NCBI RefSeq assembly: GCF_011250555.1
Contig: NZ_JAANMZ010000023.1
Span: forward strand, 1 to 64,000
Direction of reading: 5' to 3'
Origin: Bacillus sp. MM2020_4
GTDB taxonomy: Bacteria; Bacillota; Bacilli; Bacillales; Cytobacillaceae
Length of the DNA stretch: 64,000 nucleotides
The notes beneath the pieces are model-generated. The model searched no databases and was not told the DNA's origin. It worked only from the letters and a program-made list of their open reading frames with translations. Shown here in pieces: positions 1-8,694 of the stretch; positions within the stretch are counted from its first letter, which is position 1; every line of letters begins with the position of its first letter. The translations under genes and the position numbers were made by a program.

Positions 1-49
1 TTTGTATCATAATACCCACCCGTTAAAATTGATACTATAATTATACAGC

Positions 50-95
50 AAAAAAGGTATAATTCCCTCAATGAATGAGGTATTATACCCTTTTT
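50..95. terminator. bidirectional intrinsic terminator
   Basis: GGTATAA and TTATACC arms with an inner CCTCA/TGAGG pair form a hairpin, with an A run on one side and a T run on the other. It can end the leftward cytochrome operon and any rightward transcript entering from the left edge. Confidence 0.8.
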
Positions 96-147
96 ACATT
101 TTTTAGGTGGACTTTTTCAGTGCCCTCGTGTGTCTCCGCTCGTTTTT

Positions 148-2073
148 TTATGGATTCGTTATTTTTTTTGGTGAATGTGCAGCTTCCCTAAAGGCATTTT
201 CCCCACCATTACTATGGCAAGTAGAAGAAGAACAAGCTTTTTCCCCATTTTTAGTACCCTTATTATGGTCAGGGATATCTGGATTAATTGCTAAACCAGA
301 TTCCTTATCATAGATCGCTTTACCAGTAACTCCGTAAATCTGGGTTGATCCATTGTGACATTTGCTACAGAATTCTCGTTCATTCTCAGCATTCCACTCA
401 ATACCGGATGAAATAAACTTATCCTTATCATCAGAAATTTTTATATTACCCAATTCACCTCTTATCATTTTTATATTATTGGAACCATGTGTGTCATGAC
501 ATTCCGCACATGGAATCTGGCCATCTAAATTACTCCCACTATCAGCCGTAGCTTTTATCTTGTGTCCAGATTGATTAATATAAATTGAATCACTGTAATA
601 TTGGTTAATATCAGTAATCACCTTTTGGCTTTTTTCATCTTTTGACCCATTATGGCAGCTTAAACATACTGAATAATCATCTGCATTTCCCGTTGCCGTA
701 CTAGCTTTCTTATACGTTCGAATATGACTATCTGTATCGGAAATTGGTTTAAAACTATTGGGATTTTCCTTTGTCCCTGAAGTATGTGGGTTATGGCAGC
801 TAGTACATGTGCTGCCGGAGCTTTGATCATGCTGATTAGTTTTAAGCTCATTTGTATTGTCCACAACCTTCGGTGCAATCATCGTTCCAGTTGTTCCATC
901 GTGACACGCCATACACAAATTTTCTTCGCTATTACCAAATTTCCCCCCCTCCAGCTTATCGCTCTTTCCGTTATGTGTACTATGGCAGTATGAGCAGGCA
1001 TTGGTAACATTCGAATAATTTCCATGAATATTAAAATCTAATGATCTAGCACTGTCAGGCAATTCAGCTAGATTTTCAAAATCGTCCACATCCTGGTGAC
1101 TGGCACTGACGGTTGTAAATTTAAGAAATCTTGGAATGATTTGTTTATCTCCTAATTCATTTGAAAATTCCGGATTTAGATATACATTATAAGTTGTTTT
1201 TGGCAGAAGCTTCTCAGGAGTAAATGTATAAATATTAGCCTTCATGCCATTTGACAGCCCAACGCTCTTTATGAAATTGGGTGTTCCTTTAAAATCATCA
1301 GATACCGTTATTAAAGGTTTACTAGTAGTTAACCCTTCTGTACTTCTAACATCTATTAATAATATGTAATCCAAAGGAACACGTGTCATATCTTCAACTG
1401 GAAGGAAGTAATCAGGTTCTGTTTCCCATAGTACACCTTCATCTAGAGGCTTATATTCATCCACAACATCTTTTGGAATCAGATACATTTTATACATATA
1501 AGGTCTATCCGTCTCTTCACTGAACAGACTCATTTTGCTAACCATGGTGGATACTTGATCTGTACTGGTCTTCTCATTAGAAGACGGCCCCTGAGATGCT
1601 AGGTTATTATCAGGTGCCTTAGTAACATTAGACTGTTCGGTCTCAGCAGTATGAACTGTAATGGACAGATCAAATTGATTACTAAATTCCCCATCACTAA
1701 CTACAAAAGTTAAGGTATGAACCCCTTCACTAAATTCCTTTGAAAAAGAGAAGTCCGCATATAGATCTTGTGGCGTTATCGTAAGCTTGCCTTCATCTGT
1801 AATATCAATAGGCTGCTGTGAATCGCCTTGTTGCTCAAATACTTTTACTGGAAGCTTATCCGGTGTCGTTTGATCATCAGAAATTCTTCCTATAAATTTA
1901 ACCGTTGAAATTTTTACTACGGAATCTGTTTCTGGTGTAAGGATCTTTATTTCTGGAACACCTGTTGCTGAAAGAACAACGTCATCAGGAGAATACAAAA
2001 GGAAGGAACTTAATATAACGCTCCAAATAACAAAGTATGAAATTAGCCTTCGATTGTTGTGCTTCCTTTTCAT
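148..2073 (-). CDS. secreted multihaem cytochrome c, doubled-CXXCH type
   Basis: Exported protein of about 641 residues. An N-terminal hydrophobic segment (signal peptide or anchor) is followed by an Ig/FN3-like beta region and then a C-terminal third with haem sites: CSYCH, CMACH, CTSCH, CLSCH, CAECH, CSKCH and a seventh atypical CX4CH site (CSSSTCH). The doubled-CXXCH layout (CSYCH then CMACH with a GG-K-x-G spacer) is typical of extracellular multihaem cytochromes. It is the last gene of the cytochrome operon, so it probably acts as a terminal, outward-facing electron carrier. I chose the second ATG (2073) because an AAGGATG ribosome site sits at proper distance. No sortase motif is visible. 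The exact electron acceptor cannot be read from sequence. Confidence 0.9.
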   Translation of the reverse strand: MKRKHNNRRLISYFVIWSVILSSFLLYSPDDVVLSATGVPEIKILTPETDSVVKISTVKFIGRISDDQTTPDKLPVKVFEQQGDSQQPIDITDEGKLTITPQDLYADFSFSKEFSEGVHTLTFVVSDGEFSNQFDLSITVHTAETEQSNVTKAPDNNLASQGPSSNEKTSTDQVSTMVSKMSLFSEETDRPYMYKMYLIPKDVVDEYKPLDEGVLWETEPDYFLPVEDMTRVPLDYILLIDVRSTEGLTTSKPLITVSDDFKGTPNFIKSVGLSNGMKANIYTFTPEKLLPKTTYNVYLNPEFSNELGDKQIIPRFLKFTTVSASHQDVDDFENLAELPDSARSLDFNIHGNYSNVTNACSYCHSTHNGKSDKLEGGKFGNSEENLCMACHDGTTGTMIAPKVVDNTNELKTNQHDQSSGSTCTSCHNPHTSGTKENPNSFKPISDTDSHIRTYKKASTATGNADDYSVCLSCHNGSKDEKSQKVITDINQYYSDSIYINQSGHKIKATADSGSNLDGQIPCAECHDTHGSNNIKMIRGELGNIKISDDKDKFISSGIEWNAENEREFCSKCHNGSTQIYGVTGKAIYDKESGLAINPDIPDHNKGTKNGEKACSSSTCHSNGGENAFREAAHSPKKITNP

Positions 2074-2208
2074 TATATTCATCCTTTTCCTAAACCATTT
2101 TTACCGAAAAAAGGGCTTTTTTTTTATTATATCAACTGAATTAACATTAATTATCGTCGTTAAGTTAAATCTTTTTGACAATTTGCCAGTAGCCTGCAAT
2201 AATAGAAC

Positions 2209-2296
2209 AAGGTAGCAATAATTACTATTACTACCTTGTTTACTTAAATATAGGTAAAATTCATTCAAAGTTAACAAATAGTAGGGCTATTTGTTA
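2209..2296 (-). terminator. two hairpins after the second cytochrome gene
   Basis: Two inverted repeats lie just past the stop of the upstream cytochrome gene: AACAAATAG/CTATTTGTT (2274-2296) and CAAGGTAG/CTACCTTG (2209-2238). Their U tracts are weak, so they may attenuate transcription into the last gene or stabilise the mRNA end rather than terminate fully. Confidence 0.45.
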
Positions 2297-2302
2297 GCTT
2301 TT

Positions 2303-3673
2303 TTATTTTGCAGGTTTTCCGTTGTAATCTGCACCTGCAACTCCAGGTGTAGCAACATCTTTAGCATGACATGCTAAACATACCGCGTTGTTTGTGTATT
2401 TCTTTAGTGCTGAACTTGGGTTAGTTGTATAACCATTAGTAGTTTTATCATATGTGCCAGTTACGTTTTCCATATATGCTTCGGCTTTTGTTTGATCCCA
2501 GCCTTTAGCCACATAATCAGCAACCGTTAACCCAGCTGAGTCTTTCATTGTATCAATAGATGTACCATGCGAATAGTGACAAGATGCACAGTTTCTACCA
2601 GCACTGCCACTATTAGTACTGTGCGTGTATCCATGCAATGGATCAGTTGTTTTAGTAACTTTTCCTCCACTTCTGCTAGCAAAATAAGAATCGTGACAAG
2701 ATGCACAGAATTTAGAGTAGTTTGTTATTTCAGTGCTTGTCGAGGCACCTTTTGCTTTCATAATTTTAATCCCACTTGTACTAGCATTAAAATCAGCATA
2801 TGCTGGGTCTTCAATTAAATTAAGAGCAATTTGTTTAACGCCAATATTTGCATCTCCTGCCCACGCTACAGTGGTGGTTGTTCCAGCTCCTGTTTGGACC
2901 TTTTCAGAGATTAAACGATCGTTTACAGAACCGTGTGGATTGTGACAGCTTGAACATTCTAATTCTCCGGTTGATACGTTAGTAACTGCACCAGGAGCCT
3001 GACCAATTTTAACATCTGATCTTACATTATGCATGGAAGAGCTTTTGTGAGATCCATCGAAGTCAAAAACCCCTGCAGAACTTTCTACTTCAACATTATA
3101 AAATCCCATCGTTCCGTCATGACATGACATGCACATGTCTAACTCTGTGCTTTGGTATTTTAATAACATATCATTGCCGCCATTGTGAGCACTATGACAG
3201 TTTGCACAAGAGGCAGTGTTATTTTGGAAATTTCCGTGAGTATTATTATGTGTCATAGGATTTCCGTCATTGCCAATTTCATTATTGACGGATTCTGGAA
3301 GTTTTACTACTTTATCACCTTTAACCACTTCTACTGTACCTCTGTAATGTTGAGAATCACCATTAGTCGTAGCAGCTGCCCAAATTTCATAACGGTGAAC
3401 CCCAAGAGAAGGAGCTGTTACAGTATAGGATAAGGTAGCATTATCTAATGTTACTACATCTCCACCATCCCAAATTATTTTGTAATTATCTACATTGTTA
3501 CTTCCATTCTTGGTCCAAGTAAGTGTATAATCTTGACCAAGTAAAACAGAATTACTAGATGTAACAACTGGAATACCAGCATTTGGTGCTGCAGCAGCAG
3601 ATGCTACAATACTAAACAAGCTTACTAGAATTAACGTCATGATGGTGGATAAACTAATTCTTATCTTGCTCAT
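2303..3673 (-). CDS. secreted hexahaem cytochrome c, doubled-CXXCH type
   Basis: A 456-residue exported protein. A clear Sec signal peptide (basic start, hydrophobic core, SAAAA region near residue 26-30) is followed by an Ig-like beta domain and six haem sites: CANCH, CMSCH, CSSCH, CASCH, CASCH and CLACH. The first pair has the doubled-CXXCH arrangement. It shares domain order with the next gene downstream (beta domain, then haem domain), suggesting duplication or paired extracellular carriers. The start has a GGGAGG ribosome site. Located between the NHL-repeat gene and the seven-haem cytochrome, it is probably a surface or wall-zone electron carrier that receives electrons from the membrane NapC-like proteins. 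Confidence 0.9.
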   Translation of the reverse strand: MSKIRISLSTIMTLILVSLFSIVASAAAAPNAGIPVVTSSNSVLLGQDYTLTWTKNGSNNVDNYKIIWDGGDVVTLDNATLSYTVTAPSLGVHRYEIWAAATTNGDSQHYRGTVEVVKGDKVVKLPESVNNEIGNDGNPMTHNNTHGNFQNNTASCANCHSAHNGGNDMLLKYQSTELDMCMSCHDGTMGFYNVEVESSAGVFDFDGSHKSSSMHNVRSDVKIGQAPGAVTNVSTGELECSSCHNPHGSVNDRLISEKVQTGAGTTTTVAWAGDANIGVKQIALNLIEDPAYADFNASTSGIKIMKAKGASTSTEITNYSKFCASCHDSYFASRSGGKVTKTTDPLHGYTHSTNSGSAGRNCASCHYSHGTSIDTMKDSAGLTVADYVAKGWDQTKAEAYMENVTGTYDKTTNGYTTNPSSALKKYTNNAVCLACHAKDVATPGVAGADYNGKPAK

Positions 3674-3788
3674 TCCAAAAAACCTCCCATTTTTTTCTCT
3701 CTTTCTCTCTCTAATTTTTTTCTACTTCTTCTTAGGTATTCAACAAATCTTACTTTTGTTCATCACCCCCTTAAAAAGAATGATTGAT

Positions 3789-4760
3789 TTAATTGAACTC
3801 TGAAATCCGTTGATTCACTGTATCTGTGACAAATAATGTATCTCTGTTGTCAATAAACAAGCCATTAGGGAGGTTAAATCTGTCTTTATCCGTTCCCATA
3901 CCACCTAGTTCAAATTCCCGCTTTCCATTTTTATCAAAAGCATAGATGTTATGGGAAAGACTATTCACAATATAAACTGTTCCCTGGGAATTCACTGCAA
4001 TACCCCTCGGATTAAGAAAGAGCGTATCTCCTTTTCCATCTATCGATCCATTAATAATTTTATTAAATTTTCCTTTACTATCGAAAACTTGGACTCTATT
4101 ATTTCCAGAATCTGAAACATAAATATAATCATCTTTATCTATTGTTACAGCATTAGGAGCAACAAATTGTCCTTCTTTATTACCTGGCCCACCGATTTCC
4201 ATTAATTTTTTTCCACTTAAATCAAAGATAAACACTTTATTCTGTTTAATATCCGTTACGTATAGTTTATCTTTAAAAATCCGTAATCCACCAGGCGACG
4301 TAATGACTTTATCTTTTTCATCCTTTTCTTTGAAGTAACTTATAAATTTCCCTTTAGCATCAAAAATAGAAATATCACCATTGTAAAGATCAGCTACATA
4401 AATATTTCCCTTTTGATCTCCGGCAATTCCATACGGAAAATTAAACTCGCCTTCCTTGTTTCCTGTCTTTCCAAATTTGAATATGGGTGTTCCAGCCTGA
4501 TCAAAGACTTGAATTTTCCTTCCCGATGCATCACTTACGTAAATATAATCGTTCGCTTTTACAACATCCATGGGTTTTTTGAGAGGGTCACTAAAATCAC
4601 CATAAAAAGATTGGGTGATTTCTGGAGGACCACTCTTATCGATCGAAGCTACATATGGTTTTACTTTGTTTTGTAAATTAAAGAAATAGATGGCTGCAAA
4701 AAAGGCAACGGAAAGTACTACAATAGCGCTCATCGATAGATATAAAGTTTTCTTTTTCAA
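3789..4760 (-). CDS. membrane-anchored NHL-repeat beta-propeller protein
   Basis: A 323-residue protein with one N-terminal membrane segment (about residues 8-28) and an extracellular propeller made of NHL repeats. Recurrent units read like YVSDSGNNRVQVFDSKGK and FNLPNGLFIDNRDTLFVTD. NHL propellers of this type accompany multihaem cytochrome gene clusters in several metal-reducing or dissimilatory bacteria and are thought to be scaffolds; no enzyme residues are apparent. The start is a TTG codon preceded by an AAGGGG ribosome site. It is followed downstream by the two secreted cytochromes, and a TPR gene lies upstream, so an assembly or scaffold role for the electron conduit is a reasonable inference. 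Confidence 0.85.
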   Translation of the reverse strand: MKKKTLYLSMSAIVVLSVAFFAAIYFFNLQNKVKPYVASIDKSGPPEITQSFYGDFSDPLKKPMDVVKANDYIYVSDASGRKIQVFDQAGTPIFKFGKTGNKEGEFNFPYGIAGDQKGNIYVADLYNGDISIFDAKGKFISYFKEKDEKDKVITSPGGLRIFKDKLYVTDIKQNKVFIFDLSGKKLMEIGGPGNKEGQFVAPNAVTIDKDDYIYVSDSGNNRVQVFDSKGKFNKIINGSIDGKGDTLFLNPRGIAVNSQGTVYIVNSLSHNIYAFDKNGKREFELGGMGTDKDRFNLPNGLFIDNRDTLFVTDTVNQRISEFN

Positions 4761-4776
4761 AAGTAGTCATCCCCTT

Positions 4777-5490
4777 TTATTTGTTGTCCTTCTTTTTAGT
4801 TTCTGCTGCAAGTCTCTTTAAACCCTCATTTGCCGGTTTATAGAGAGGATCATAACTTAATGCCTCTTTATAAAGCTTTTCAGCCTCGTCAAAATTCTCC
4901 TGATCTTCTGCTAACTTTCCTAGTTCATTTATGACGTCCGTATTAATCGGACTTAAGTTCAGCGCATCTTGCAAAGACTTTAGAGATTCTTTGTACATTT
5001 TAAGATGGCGATAGGTCATCCCCGCCAATAAATTACTTTTATAATTTTGGGGAGCGAGTTCAACTGTCTTTTGTGCCTGTTTCAGCGCATCGTTATAACG
5101 CTCTTCGTTTAAATATGTTAAACCTAGGTTAAAGTAGGCTCCAAAATTCTTCTTATCGAGGTCGAGTGCCATTTTCAATTGTTTAATCGCTTCTTCATTG
5201 TTGCCTCGAAGATAATACGTATAGCCAAGATTCACCCTATTTTCTGGATCATTGGGTTTTGCATCTACTAAATCTTTGTAATAGTTCGTTTGATCAATTA
5301 AATGTTGTTCATCTGCATCTGGCCATAAATATTTGTCACTGATAAAATAACCGCCAATTAAGCAAATAGCCAATGTAATAAATAAGATGAGAAATGATTG
5401 AAGTTTTGGTAATCGATTTGGTTTCATTTTATTTATATTTTCAGTTCGTGATTGCTCTTCATTATGATTTGATAGCTCCTGCGCTTCCAT
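4777..5490 (-). CDS. membrane-anchored TPR protein
   Basis: A 237-residue protein with a hydrophilic start, one membrane segment (about residues 33-52), then at least four tetratricopeptide repeats (for example the stretch NRVNLGYTYYLRGNNEEAIK and its successors). TPR proteins mediate protein-protein contact. In cytochrome clusters similar proteins assist haem protein maturation or complex assembly (compare the CcmI/NrfG TPR type). It sits between the 12-haem membrane cytochrome and the NHL protein with short gaps, so it is likely co-transcribed. The role in cytochrome assembly is inference from context. Confidence 0.85.
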   Translation of the reverse strand: MEAQELSNHNEEQSRTENINKMKPNRLPKLQSFLILFITLAICLIGGYFISDKYLWPDADEQHLIDQTNYYKDLVDAKPNDPENRVNLGYTYYLRGNNEEAIKQLKMALDLDKKNFGAYFNLGLTYLNEERYNDALKQAQKTVELAPQNYKSNLLAGMTYRHLKMYKESLKSLQDALNLSPINTDVINELGKLAEDQENFDEAEKLYKEALSYDPLYKPANEGLKRLAAETKKKDNK

Positions 5491-5580
5491 AGTATATCCT
5501 CCTATTTTTGTGAAATCCTCGAAAGATATTAACGCCTTCTATTAAATTTTAAGAATAAGAATGATAGATATTTAAACTAA

Positions 5581-6750
5581 TCAATTATCCTTATGACAAC
5601 TTGTGCACCTATCTTTCACATGGCATGTGTAGCATAACTCAGAAGGCTTCTGATCTGGTGCAATTGGAATTTTGTGTATATCCTTCCAATTTGGATTCTT
5701 TTTACTATGTGAACTCTGATGGCACGAAGAACAATTTACTTGATTCGTACTTGGAGTGGACATTCCATTAATACTATGGCATGCTGTGCACATTTGTTGA
5801 TTTACCTTGGCAAGATCACCATGCTTACTTATAAAACTATTTTCATGGCTAGCGGGACGCTTGCTATGGCAATCCACGCAGAACGTATTTTCTTTTGCAT
5901 AATCGTACTGATCCTTGGCTTGTTGTTTGCTGGATTGGTTTAAATACTTATTTAGCGCTGAACCTTCTTCATACCCTTCTAGGTCAACAGAGGACATGTA
6001 TTTATGACACTCATTACATTCCTTGATTCCTTCCCCGGCTAGTAAACCATGAGATTTGGTCTTGAAATTGTCTACTTTATGATTTTTAGGAACCATGCCT
6101 GTTGTATGGCAGGTTTTACATTCAGTTGAAACCTTCCGAGCTTTGTGACATTCCATACAAGTATCCATGTCTGGACGAGTAAACTTCAAATCAGCCATCG
6201 CTTCTTTTCCAATTTCTTCATCCCATTTATCCAGGTCAGTTTGGTATGTCATTTTTCTATCCGCGATTTTCCCATGGGCCACACCACTGTGACATTGAGA
6301 ACACTCAATATCTTTATCCATATGCTTATCGTGTGGAATAATCAGATCCCCGGAAGGTGTTACATCCCTTTTAGAAACGTCATGACATGACTTACAAGCG
6401 CTATCTGGGACCTCACCAATCATTCGGATTGGTGCAGCAGATGTGGATGACGTTTGCTTTATTAAATTTTCAACTGCCTCTTTCGATTTATCTTTCGCTA
6501 ATTCCTTCAACACTGGATTAGTATGACAACTTGTGCAATCCACTTCACTATGAGTGGAGGCTTTCCATGTATAGACCTCTGGCTTCATCTCGTGACAAGA
6601 TGAACAAAACCCTGAGCTAGAGGTAGCCTTTAGCCCAGAGAACCCAAGTGCGAGGAAGATGACTAAGAAAAACAATGCCAGCGTCATAATCTTTATTAAT
6701 TTATAGCGATAACGAGGAGGGTCCAACCGCGTCTTTTCTTCTTCTACCAT
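5581..6750 (-). CDS. NapC/NirT-type membrane cytochrome c, 12 haem sites
   Basis: A 389-residue protein with an N-terminal membrane anchor (about residues 20-42) and twelve CXXCH motifs: CSSCH, CTSCH, CKSCH, CSQCH, CMECH, CKTCH, CNECH, CVDCH, CTACH, CSSCH, CYTCH and CTSCH. The first motifs after the anchor (GFCSSCHEM) match NapC/NirT quinol dehydrogenases, which take electrons from menaquinol. The C-terminal extension beyond the usual four haems suggests a fused wire-like electron carrier. It has a GGAGGG ribosome site, and sits directly after a paralogous 10-haem gene. Together they are probably the membrane entry point of the conduit. Confidence 0.92.
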   Translation of the reverse strand: MVEEEKTRLDPPRYRYKLIKIMTLALFFLVIFLALGFSGLKATSSSGFCSSCHEMKPEVYTWKASTHSEVDCTSCHTNPVLKELAKDKSKEAVENLIKQTSSTSAAPIRMIGEVPDSACKSCHDVSKRDVTPSGDLIIPHDKHMDKDIECSQCHSGVAHGKIADRKMTYQTDLDKWDEEIGKEAMADLKFTRPDMDTCMECHKARKVSTECKTCHTTGMVPKNHKVDNFKTKSHGLLAGEGIKECNECHKYMSSVDLEGYEEGSALNKYLNQSSKQQAKDQYDYAKENTFCVDCHSKRPASHENSFISKHGDLAKVNQQMCTACHSINGMSTPSTNQVNCSSCHQSSHSKKNPNWKDIHKIPIAPDQKPSELCYTCHVKDRCTSCHKDN

Positions 6751-6777
6751 AAATGCGTCCCTCCAGTTTAAAATATA

Positions 6778-8175
6778 TTAATTCTTAACATCTGATTTAA
6801 AACCAGTTCTATGACAATATTGACAATAAACATCTGTAGGTGCTTTTGCATCAGTAGAATCAGCTTTTGGCTTGTCACGATCATGACAGACAAAACATTC
6901 GGCTTTCATATCACTTGTTTTTGCTTTATCAGCATGCCCGGTCAGCCATTGATTACTTTCACCATGGCTTTCTGGACGATCTGCGTGACAGGCACTACAG
7001 AATTTATTCGTTCTTGCTTGGTCTTTAACAAGCGTCATATTCGGTACATATTTTTCTTTTTGATTGCCCATTTTTAGCAGGGACATGATATCTTCTTTAG
7101 GAATTTCTCTGACCCATTTGGAATCCTGGTGACAGTTAACACATTTATCTAGCTGTTGAATAGCATCTCCGCCGTGGTTCCCTGCCCATCCTTCAACCTT
7201 GTGGTTTTTAGGAACTTTAATCTTTTTATGGCACGTTTCACAGGCCATCGAAAGCTTAACATCTTTTTGTTGCTTACCAATTGCTTGTAAAATGATTTCT
7301 TGTGTTTTTTGATCATGTGCTGCTAATGCTTCTGCTTCTTTTTCTTCTGTCGTTACGCCTTCATTTGTCTTCTCTGTTGCAACTTCACCGGATGTTTCTA
7401 TTGCTTTTTCTTCAAGCTTTTTCTCCACCTCTTCTGGATTTGGCGGTACGTTATAAGCAACATCTTCCCAAGGCTTTTCACCGTTGTTTACCTTGTCATG
7501 ACAGTCAATACAGGATCCCATGTTAGGTCGTAAATATTTCTTTTCCACTAATTTTTCAGCATTTTCCTTTGTCCAATGGCCGCGAACATCTTCAGTATTA
7601 ATCCCTCGGGTAACTATTTTCGCGTGAACCACACCAACGTGACAGGAAATACAAGGTATACCTTCTTCGATATGTCCTTTATGGTTAACCTTTAAGTCAC
7701 CAGATGCCGTGACAAGCCGGTTTTTGGAGTGACATTGTAAGCAGTTTTCATTTGAAACAGCTTCTTCTTCTGTTTGAACAATTTGCTCAGGAACTCCTGT
7801 AACGTGGTAATACACTTCTTTCATCGATTTCATTTTGTGGGTTACCATATTAACAAACCCAGGTTTGATATGACATTGAACACATGAAATATTATTGTGT
7901 GCACTGGCAGTATATGTGGAATACTCCGGTGCCATTTCATGACAGCTGGCGCAAAATGAAGGCGAGTTGGTTAAAGAAAGTACTCCATACCCACCGCCAA
8001 AAATAACAATGCAGCCAACAAGGGAAACGAATAGGAGTTTCCACCTGTTAACTGGGTTCTTCCAGTCAATAGCTCTAAATTTTTGCCAAAGTCTGCGAAT
8101 CAGGCCAACTTTTTTTCTATCTTCTCTCGTTTCGGGATCTGTATCTTTAGGTTTCTTTTTCCCCCAAATGGCCAC
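6778..8175 (-). CDS. NapC/NirT-type membrane cytochrome c, 10 haem sites
   Basis: A 465-residue protein beginning at GTG with an AAGGGTG ribosome site. A basic cytoplasmic start and one membrane segment (about residues 46-68) are followed by ten CXXCH motifs: CASCH, CVQCH, CLQCH, CISCH, CIDCH, CETCH, CVNCH, CSACH, CFVCH and CQYCH. The motif after the anchor (SFCASCHEMAP) is the NapC/NirT signature. A Glu/Lys-rich linker of about 70 residues (around residues 225-290) splits the haem region into two blocks. It is the first gene of the leftward cytochrome operon and probably oxidises menaquinol. It is a paralogue of the next gene downstream. Confidence 0.92.
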   Translation of the reverse strand: MAIWGKKKPKDTDPETREDRKKVGLIRRLWQKFRAIDWKNPVNRWKLLFVSLVGCIVIFGGGYGVLSLTNSPSFCASCHEMAPEYSTYTASAHNNISCVQCHIKPGFVNMVTHKMKSMKEVYYHVTGVPEQIVQTEEEAVSNENCLQCHSKNRLVTASGDLKVNHKGHIEEGIPCISCHVGVVHAKIVTRGINTEDVRGHWTKENAEKLVEKKYLRPNMGSCIDCHDKVNNGEKPWEDVAYNVPPNPEEVEKKLEEKAIETSGEVATEKTNEGVTTEEKEAEALAAHDQKTQEIILQAIGKQQKDVKLSMACETCHKKIKVPKNHKVEGWAGNHGGDAIQQLDKCVNCHQDSKWVREIPKEDIMSLLKMGNQKEKYVPNMTLVKDQARTNKFCSACHADRPESHGESNQWLTGHADKAKTSDMKAECFVCHDRDKPKADSTDAKAPTDVYCQYCHRTGFKSDVKN

Positions 8176-8694
8176 TTAACTCACCCTTCCCATTTTGGAT
8201 TTCTTTCTCTATTTATTTTCCATATTTACCTCTCTAAGGGTAGTATCTAACATTGTGAGAGTATATTCCAATGTACAATTTGTGAATATTTTTTCATATA
8301 GACAAAAGTCCCCATTTCTTCTAAAAGCAACATAGAAACGTTGTTAACAAAGGGATAAGTTAGTACTGTTCAAGTAGTGAAAACAATGGAATGGTTGCAT
8401 TTTTATTCAAAATCACCAACATTTATTCATACATTAGGAGTTCATTTTGGCATATTCTCCAATTGACCTTATATTCTCAGCTAAAACGCCACCAATCTGT
8501 CATATTTGACTAAAATTCGAACAATCCAAACCAAAGATTTATAATAGTAGAATGACAATTTTTCCACTCCTGCCAACATTGTTGTCACTGTAATGTGGAA
8601 ATGGTAAGATGATAAGGGAAATCATCGAATTTTTTGATAAGAAATTTTTAAAAAAATAATTACTTAGTCTCGGGTAAAAAGGAGCGTTCATCAG
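8176..8694. promoter_or_regulatory. divergent intergenic region with ResD-like box
   Basis: This gap of about 520 bp separates the leftward cytochrome operon from secA. TTTGTGAAT at 8279-8287 is identical to the ResD binding consensus described in Bacillus subtilis, where ResD activates respiration genes at low oxygen. A TATACT-like minus-strand -10 lies nearby (8260-8265). For secA, TATAAT at 8540-8545 has a poor -35 (TCGAAC, 17-bp spacer). No open reading frame with a ribosome site is seen. The ResD call is inference from one motif. Confidence 0.4.

Noticed and set aside
660-878. 72-residue minus-strand ORF inside the cytochrome gene
   Set aside because: Alternative frame of the multihaem cytochrome; the CXXCH-containing frame is clearly the real one.
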